DNA from: Clostridia bacterium
GTDB lineage: Bacteria; Bacillota_A; Clostridia; Oscillospirales; SIG627
DNA length: 9,933 nt
Assembly (NCBI GenBank): GCA_017508505.1
Contig: JAFVYT010000216.1
Span: forward strand, 1-9,933
Direction: 5' to 3'
Notes under the pieces: generated by a model
Databases searched by the model: none
Told to the model about the DNA's origin: nothing
The model's input: only the letters and a program-made list of their open reading frames with translations
Made by a program: the position numbers and the translations under genes
Shown here: one piece after another, positions 5,511 to 9,933 of the stretch
Numbering within the stretch: position 1 is the first letter of the stretch
Layout: each line of letters begins with the position of its first letter

Positions 5511-8500
5511 TTACTCCTCCTCTCCGTAAAGATCTGCTTCGGTGGGTGCCGAAAGGTATTTCCGTTCACAGCCCTTTTTGCGCTTGCAAACGGGCAAAAA
5601 TTCACAGTATTCGCAGGCGTCCTTTTGCCCGGGGGCGTAAAGGGGGTGGGGTGCCACCCGTCCGCTGCGGATGCTGGTTGCCATTTTCACAAAGTCCGCC
5701 TCGGTCTTCCGCTTTAAGCGCCCGAGGTCACGAAGGCTGATGAGTCCCCCCGTGTCCAGAGACGTGCGGCGCTTCCTGCGGGGGGCGGGAATGAATTCCC
5801 CCTTTCCCTCGGGATCCTGCGCCGCCAAAAGGGAGGGGGTGTCCACGAAGAGTCCGTCCCGATTCAGCCCGTGATAGGGCTTTTCCCGGGCGATTTTGAC
5901 CTCGGACAGATTCTTGCAGCTCAGGGCCTCCTCCATTCCCGAAAGGTAAAGAATCCCCGCAGGCTCCGCAGGGCTTCCCTTTTCCCGAAGGGGCTTTTTC
6001 CAAAGGGCGAACAGATACAGAAGCATCTGCAGATCCAGGCCGTTGGCCACGTCCTCCAGACGGAAGATCTTCTTGCCCGTTTTATAGTCGATGACCCGCA
6101 CGTAGTCCTGACCCGAGGCGTCGGTATACAGATCTACGCGGTCGATGCTGCCCACGAGGATCAGCTCCGTGCCGTCGCCCAAGGGGATGCGGTATCCCCC
6201 TGCCAGCTCCGTCAGATCCTTTTCGAAAAAGAGGGGACGGAATCGGGAAACGGCGAACTCCTCCTTCATTTTCTTCAGAATTAAAAGGGTGGATCGGGCG
6301 ATCTGCCGAAGCTGCATCCGAACCTCGGCCTCCGCCTCCTCCCCGACCATTTCCAGGGCCACCTCACGGCAGGCGATCTCGTTTCGCCGAGCCAGCTCCG
6401 CCTCCTCGACCTCGGACAGATCGACCCCTTCGTTTTTCAGCTCCGTCAGGATCTTTTCCAGTACCCGATGCACGAAGGTACCCGTGACGTTGTGCCCGAA
6501 GGAGGCGCTTCGCTCCTCCTTGGCCTCCAGAAGGTAGCGGGCAAAATAAGCGAAGGGGCACTCGGAGTATTTTTCCAGACGGGAATAACTCATTCGGATG
6601 TCCCGTCCCTCGTAGGGGAGCACGGTCCGAAGGTTTTCCTCCACCCCACAAATCCCCTTGGCCGCAAGGGCGTAAAGCAGACGCTCCCGTGCCTCGGGCT
6701 CGTCCTTAAAATAGTCCTCCAATTCCCGCTGCAGGGGGGTGTCCTCCCCCGCGTGGGACAGAAAATAGCGCAGGGCACTCTCCGGGGAGGAGGGCAGGGC
6801 CTCCTCTGCGGAGAAGTGCTCCTTTTGACAGAGGGGAAACAGGTTCAAGACTCTCTTTCCGAAGACGGAAAGGGAGCCCTTGGTTTCCTCGTCGCCGCCC
6901 TCGCGGTAGCACAGATACAGCTCCTCCGAGGCATTGGAGGCGGCCAGATAAAAGCGGAACAGCTCCTCCGAGGCCATCCGATCCCCCGACAAAACGGGGA
7001 AGCCCAGCGCCACCAGCCTCTCCCGATCCGTTTCGGAAAAGACCTTGCCCGTGCCCATGGGAGCGGGGAAGACCCCTGCGTTCAGATTCGTAATAAAGAC
7101 GAATTCGACCCCATCGGGACGGGAAAAGCCTGCCGTGCCCAAATGCACCCGATCCTCTCCGGGGGGGACCGTGCCGGGGAGCTCCCCGGACAGAGAAATG
7201 CTCAGCAGACGGAAAAACTGCTCCGGGTCACACGCCTCCTCGCCCAAGGCGCGACCGATGCCCGACAGACGCTCCAGCACCGCGTTCCACATCCGCACCC
7301 GCTCTCCCGCCTCTTCGAGCGCCTCGGCACCCTCGTCCTGACCGATTCGGCGCATCAGGCACTTTTCCGCTCCGATCCGTTCCAGAAAGGCCACGATCCC
7401 CGTGACCTTTTCCCGATTCGTTCCCGCCGCGAGGGCAAGGGAAAGCTGTCGCAGGGGCTCGAAGACCGCCTTCCTTGCACGGTTGACGGCCGCAAGCTCC
7501 CTTTTTCCCTCGTCCTTGATTTCCCCGTACCCGTCGGGGTTCAGGGTAAAGTCCTTCCCGTTCATCAGGCTCCGTCCGGAAAGACCCCAGGTTGCGACGT
7601 ATTTTTCCAAGAGAAAGATCTCGTCCTTTGGATGGGAGATCAGAGCGTGGGTAAGGTACTCCCGCACCGTCTCCTCCGTAGCAAAGAGGGATGCGATTTT
7701 GGCGGCAAGCAGGACCGTGCGGGATGCGGGCGAGGCCGATAAGGGCTTCTTTTCCTCCCAGAAGACGGGGATTCCCTCGGCCTCCAGGGTCAGAGCCAGA
7801 AGCTCCTTTTCTCCCTCCGTGGGGGTCAGCACTCCGAAGGAGGAATAAGGGTGGCCCTCTCCGATTTTTTTGCGGATGGTGGCCGCGATGAACCGTGCCT
7901 CGTCCGCTCCGTCGGGACAGGCCACCACGTGAATGTTTTTTGGGGGCTCGGGATAGGTTTCCGTCCCCGCGGCAAGGTGCTTTAAAAGAAAGGGGATTTC
8001 TCCCTCCTCGGGGGAATCCTGCACCTCGTCCCGTACCTCGCACCCCACCTCTCTTGCCAGGGCCAGAAGCCTGCGCGCCGCACCGAGGGATTTTTCAAAC
8101 AGAGCCGTCTCCCCCTTTTTTGCGGTAAAGGAGATCCCCACGGTCTCGGCCTGACGCAGGATCTGCTTCAGGATCCGCTCCTGAGGGTAGGTGAAGTCCC
8201 AAAACAGATCCGCGATGACACAGCTGTTTTCAAAAAAGGGATAGACCTCCAGCACCCGGGAAAGACGCTCCTCCTCCTCGGCAGGGTCGTCAAAGGCACC
8301 CTCGACCCTTTCCCGAAAGCAGGCCTGCACAACCCTCAGCTCCTCGAGCTTTTTCTTCAGCCCCTCGCTTACCTCGGGATCGGCCAGGACTCGCTCCAGC
8401 CCCTCTCCCGAGACCCCTGCGCGGTAGAGCTCCTCCCACTCGGCCAGGAGGGCGGAAACGCTCTCCGGGTCACGGTTTACCCCGAGGGTGCTCACCCGAT

Positions 8501-8801
8501 CCCCCAGCTCTCCCAGAACGTGGGAGATGATCAGCTTCTTTTCCTCCGGGGTGATGCTTCTTCTCGCCATTTCTCCAAAGGTTCGGAGCACGACGTTGGA
8601 CAGACGGGAGAAATTCGTCACCTCCAGGAGCATGCTGCACTGCGGCCCCAAAAGGCGCACCAGCTCTCTCTCGTAGTCGGCGCTTGCCTGCTCCGGCACC
8701 AGAACGAAGACGCGCTTTCCGCTTTGGAAGGCATCCCGCGCAAGGGACTGTAAAAAGGCGCGTTTTCCGCTTCCCACGGGGCCGAATACACGGTAAAACA
8801 T
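5511..8801 (-). CDS. addB: ATP-dependent helicase/nuclease subunit B (AddB)
   Basis: AddB partners AddA, contributes the second nuclease and, in studied systems, recognises Chi. The 1096-residue product starts MFYRVFGPVGSGKR, and VLVPEQAS follows near residue 35, as in the family. The Walker A (7-14) ends GSGKR where GSGKT or GSGKS is normal. An inactive helicase fold occupies the middle (FITNLNAGVFP near 570). The C-terminal nuclease is complete: GTFVH (His778), GSIDRVD (Asp887), VIDYKTG (Asp905, Lys907) and QMLLY (925-929). Four cysteines for the 4Fe-4S staple of AddB nucleases are present: Cys748 (YSECPF) and CEYCEFLPVC (1063, 1066, 1072). I chose ATG 8801 because GAAAGGA ends 8 nt upstream. 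An in-frame ATG at 8837 overlaps the promoter -10, and ATG 8810 has no spacing to the ribosome site. First gene of the addBA operon. Confidence 0.97.
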   Translation of the reverse strand: MFYRVFGPVGSGKRAFLQSLARDAFQSGKRVFVLVPEQASADYERELVRLLGPQCSMLLEVTNFSRLSNVVLRTFGEMARRSITPEEKKLIISHVLGELGDRVSTLGVNRDPESVSALLAEWEELYRAGVSGEGLERVLADPEVSEGLKKKLEELRVVQACFRERVEGAFDDPAEEEERLSRVLEVYPFFENSCVIADLFWDFTYPQERILKQILRQAETVGISFTAKKGETALFEKSLGAARRLLALAREVGCEVRDEVQDSPEEGEIPFLLKHLAAGTETYPEPPKNIHVVACPDGADEARFIAATIRKKIGEGHPYSSFGVLTPTEGEKELLALTLEAEGIPVFWEEKKPLSASPASRTVLLAAKIASLFATEETVREYLTHALISHPKDEIFLLEKYVATWGLSGRSLMNGKDFTLNPDGYGEIKDEGKRELAAVNRARKAVFEPLRQLSLALAAGTNREKVTGIVAFLERIGAEKCLMRRIGQDEGAEALEEAGERVRMWNAVLERLSGIGRALGEEACDPEQFFRLLSISLSGELPGTVPPGEDRVHLGTAGFSRPDGVEFVFITNLNAGVFPAPMGTGKVFSETDRERLVALGFPVLSGDRMASEELFRFYLAASNASEELYLCYREGGDEETKGSLSVFGKRVLNLFPLCQKEHFSAEEALPSSPESALRYFLSHAGEDTPLQRELEDYFKDEPEARERLLYALAAKGICGVEENLRTVLPYEGRDIRMSYSRLEKYSECPFAYFARYLLEAKEERSASFGHNVTGTFVHRVLEKILTELKNEGVDLSEVEEAELARRNEIACREVALEMVGEEAEAEVRMQLRQIARSTLLILKKMKEEFAVSRFRPLFFEKDLTELAGGYRIPLGDGTELILVGSIDRVDLYTDASGQDYVRVIDYKTGKKIFRLEDVANGLDLQMLLYLFALWKKPLREKGSPAEPAGILYLSGMEEALSCKNLSEVKIAREKPYHGLNRDGLFVDTPSLLAAQDPEGKGEFIPAPRRKRRTSLDTGGLISLRDLGRLKRKTEADFVKMATSIRSGRVAPHPLYAPGQKDACEYCEFLPVCKRKKGCERKYLSAPTEADLYGEEE
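5516..5521 (-). promoter_or_regulatory. addA ribosome binding site inside the end of addB
   Basis: AGGAGG on the minus strand, six nt before ATG 5509 and overlapping the last addB codons (Glu-Glu-Glu). The addB stop TAA (5513-5511) is followed by one base and then the addA ATG. This arrangement suits translational coupling and equal synthesis of the two subunits. Confidence 0.8.
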
Positions 8802-8835
8802 AGTGGGCATCCTTTCTTTTTCGATTTCTTTTTTC

Positions 8836-8864
8836 ATTATAGCACAAAATGCGGGATTCTACAA
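8836..8864 (-). promoter_or_regulatory. Promoter of the addBA operon
   Basis: On the minus strand TTGTAG (8864-8859), a 17-nt spacer, then a perfect TATAAT (8841-8836). The -10 overlaps an in-frame ATG at 8837, so that ATG cannot be on the main transcript, which would start near 8829. This leaves a leader of about 28 nt before ATG 8801, enough for the GAAAGGA ribosome site at 8810-8816. Confidence 0.6.
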
Positions 8865-8884
8865 ACCTTTTACCAAAAAGCAAA

Positions 8885-8913
8885 AAGACAAAAGAGGAGC
8901 GAGGGGCTAAAAT
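8885..8913 (+). promoter_or_regulatory. Candidate promoter of nagB
   Basis: AAGACA (8885-8890), a 17-nt spacer and TAAAAT (8908-8913). The -35 matches four of six consensus bases and the -10 five of six. It lies back to back with the addB promoter, the two -35 elements being about 20 bp apart. I saw no clear NagR-type palindrome or catabolite-response element nearby. Confidence 0.45.
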
Positions 8914-8945
8914 ATAGGGGATTTCTAAAGAAAAGAGTGATGAAA

Positions 8946-9701
8946 ATGAGACAAATCCTGTTTGGCTCCAAGCACTACTGTGCTTACATTTTCGAAAATG
9001 AGGAGGAGATGGCCGACTTTGCCGCAGGCATCGTCATCGATCGCCTCAAGCGCAAGCCCGACCTGCGCCTCGGCCTTGCCACCGGCTCCACCCCCGTGCC
9101 GCTTTACCGCGCCTTGGTAAGAGCCTATCAGCGGGGCGAGATTTCCTTTTCCCGTGTGAACACCTATAATCTGGATGAGTACTATCCCATCGACCCCAAA
9201 AATCCCCAGAGCTTTTTGGCCTTTATGAGGGCCAATCTCTTCGATCATATCGATCTGCCCGAGGAGAACATTCACATTCCCTGCGGCTCCGCTCCCGATG
9301 CGGACGAGGAGGCCCGCCGCTATCAGAGCGTGCTCAACCGTGCGGGAGGTACGGACATTCAGGTGCTCGGCGTCGGCTCCGACGGTCACATCGGCTTCAA
9401 CGAGCCCGGCCCCGCCTTCCTCTATGATACCCACTCAACCGACCTGACCCCCGAGACCATTCGGGATAATTCCCGCTTCTTCTCCTCCGTCTCCGAGGTT
9501 CCCACCCGTGCCATCACCATGGGCATCGGCAGCATCATGACCTCCCAGACCTGCCTCTTCCTCGCCACCGGCAAAAACAAGGCCGCCGCCGTCCGCCACG
9601 CCTTCCTCGAGGATCCCGCCCCCGCCTGCCAGGCCAGCGTTTTGCAGTTTCATAGAGATGTGATTATCCTGCTTGACGAAGCAGCCGCTTCTGAACTGTA
9701 A
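8946..9701 (+). CDS. nagB: Glucosamine-6-phosphate deaminase
   Basis: NagB converts glucosamine-6-phosphate to fructose-6-phosphate and ammonia, the step that sends GlcNAc, sialic acid or cell-wall amino sugars into glycolysis; it is cytoplasmic. The 251-residue product has the phosphate-binding loop LGLATGSTP (about 42-50) and NLDEY (near 75-79), holding the Asp equivalent to E. coli Asp72. GSDGHIGFNEP (about 144-154) supplies the Asp-x-His and Glu equivalent to Asp141, His143 and Glu148. NSRFF (near 175) and the lid Lys in TGKNKAAA (near 208-212) are also present. Length lies between B. subtilis (about 242) and E. coli (266). ATG 8946 is preferred because AAGAG ends 8 nt upstream; ATG 8940 and GTG 8937 are in-frame alternatives adding two or three residues. 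The ribosome site is weak. The gene is single here and divergent from addBA. I did not see nagA in the window. Confidence 0.95.
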   Translation: MRQILFGSKHYCAYIFENEEEMADFAAGIVIDRLKRKPDLRLGLATGSTPVPLYRALVRAYQRGEISFSRVNTYNLDEYYPIDPKNPQSFLAFMRANLFDHIDLPEENIHIPCGSAPDADEEARRYQSVLNRAGGTDIQVLGVGSDGHIGFNEPGPAFLYDTHSTDLTPETIRDNSRFFSSVSEVPTRAITMGIGSIMTSQTCLFLATGKNKAAAVRHAFLEDPAPACQASVLQFHRDVIILLDEAAASEL

Positions 9702-9813
9702 AATCGGCTGCGACTGTGTCAAACGTCACTTGCCCCTCGGTCATTTACGTCGAGTAAACTCCCGTCGGGGCTCGCTTGTTTTCCTTGTCTCGCTCGATTT
9801 TACAGCTCAGAAG
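9688..9813. repeat. Large imperfect inverted repeat at the 3' end of nagB
   Basis: The left arm CTTCTGAACTGTAAAATCG (9688-9706) is the reverse complement of CGATTTTACAGCTCAGAAG (9795-9813) at 18 of 19 positions. The 88 nt between the arms contain a smaller hairpin at 9732-9771. The left arm covers the last nagB codons (Ser-Glu-Leu-stop), yet the NagB C-terminus looks normal for the family, so no truncation is evident. A separate 7-bp pair, GCAGCCG (9681-9687) with CGGCTGC (9705-9711), competes for part of the left arm. It may be an interspersed palindromic element or a long 3' end structure of the nagB transcript. Confidence 0.6.
9732..9771 (+). other. Nested hairpin downstream of nagB, possible terminator
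   Basis: GCCCC (9732-9736) pairs with GGGGC (9767-9771), CGG (9738-9740) with CCG (9762-9764), and TTTAC (9744-9748) with GTAAA (9754-9758). The fold is interrupted by small internal loops. TCGCTTGTTTTCC follows, with a weak T-run starting 8 nt after the stem. It is the best candidate for the end of the nagB transcript but not a textbook terminator. Confidence 0.35.
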
Positions 9814-9933
9814 GAGAGGGGAAAATCGGAGGGGTCTTCCACCTCACGTCCGTACACTGAAGCGACATGTGCAAGTGTGTATTTTATGAAGGATGTTTCG
9901 TTCCGTTTTCCCCGACAAGGCACGGGTGCCAAA
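9814..9933. other. Right-edge sequence without a convincing gene
   Basis: No gene with a ribosome site and recognisable product is visible. A minus-strand frame is open from the edge (9933) to TGA at 9844-9846, about 29 codons (FGTRALSGKTERNILHKIH and onward), and could be the tail of a gene or an accidental frame in repeat DNA. A plus-strand ATG at 9886 is open to the edge for 16 codons. Small hairpins occur at 9854-9878 (ACACT/AGTGT) and 9919-9930 (GGCAC/GTGCC). Confidence 0.3.

Noticed and set aside
5510..5605. Upstream extension of addA by 32 codons inside addB
   Set aside because: The extension reads through addB coding sequence in another frame, lacks a ribosome site and does not resemble AddA N-termini. 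ATG 5509 has AGGAGG at the right distance.
6468..7742. Long plus-strand open frame (about 424 codons) opposite addB
   Set aside because: It is a mirror of addB coding sequence. The minus-strand frame carries the family features across the same span, and this frame has no start signals or domains.
8802..8945. NagR-type or catabolite-response operator upstream of nagB
   Set aside because: I looked for a TGGTCTAGACCA-like palindrome and a TGWNANCGNTNWCA-like site and saw neither.
1..9933. A novel multi-gene defence or other undescribed system
   Set aside because: All four full-length or partial large genes belong to well-known families with ordinary architecture, and AddAB is a housekeeping repair complex. 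The unusual content is limited to the intergenic palindromes and single residue changes.

Overview
The window looks like chromosome of a Gram-positive Clostridia-type bacterium (Bacillota), possibly a gut lineage. Evidence for this: the helicase-nuclease is the AddAB type usual in Bacillota rather than RecBCD; the ribosome binding sites are strong AGGAGG types; the coding DNA is fairly GC-rich while the intergenic DNA is AT-rich and full of hairpins. The genus cannot be told from this sequence.

Layout from left to right. (1) Positions 1-608, minus strand: the N-terminal ~200 codons of a PIG-L/LmbE-type zinc deacetylase, cut by the window edge. (2) Positions 609-778: a divergent regulatory gap with a near-consensus sigma-A promoter for the rightward gene and a good -10 but poor -35 for the leftward gene. 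(3) Positions 779-1663, plus strand: an AraC-family regulator with an N-terminal cupin-like sensor and a C-terminal double helix-turn-helix. (4) Positions 1664-1975: a convergent gap made almost entirely of nested and tandem palindromes. (5) Positions 1976-8801, minus strand: an addB-addA operon encoding both subunits of the AddAB helicase-nuclease; the two genes are separated by 1 nt and appear translationally coupled. (6) Positions 8802-8945: a compact divergent promoter region. (7) Positions 8946-9701, plus strand: nagB, glucosamine-6-phosphate deaminase. (8) Positions 9702-9933: non-coding DNA dominated by a 19-bp inverted repeat (one mismatch) whose left arm lies in the last codons of nagB.

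Functionally there are three units. AddB and AddA together resect double-strand DNA ends for RecA-dependent repair. The AraC-type protein probably controls the divergent deacetylase gene, and perhaps a small carbohydrate or amide metabolism locus to the left of the window. NagB feeds amino-sugar carbon and nitrogen into glycolysis. I see no link between the DNA repair operon and the flanking sugar genes beyond a shared divergent promoter region.

I found no mobile element with a transposase, no CRISPR array, no tRNA or rRNA, no toxin-antitoxin or defence cassette, and no convincing new multi-gene system. The most unusual parts are the two palindrome-rich intergenic regions and a changed Walker A residue in AddB.
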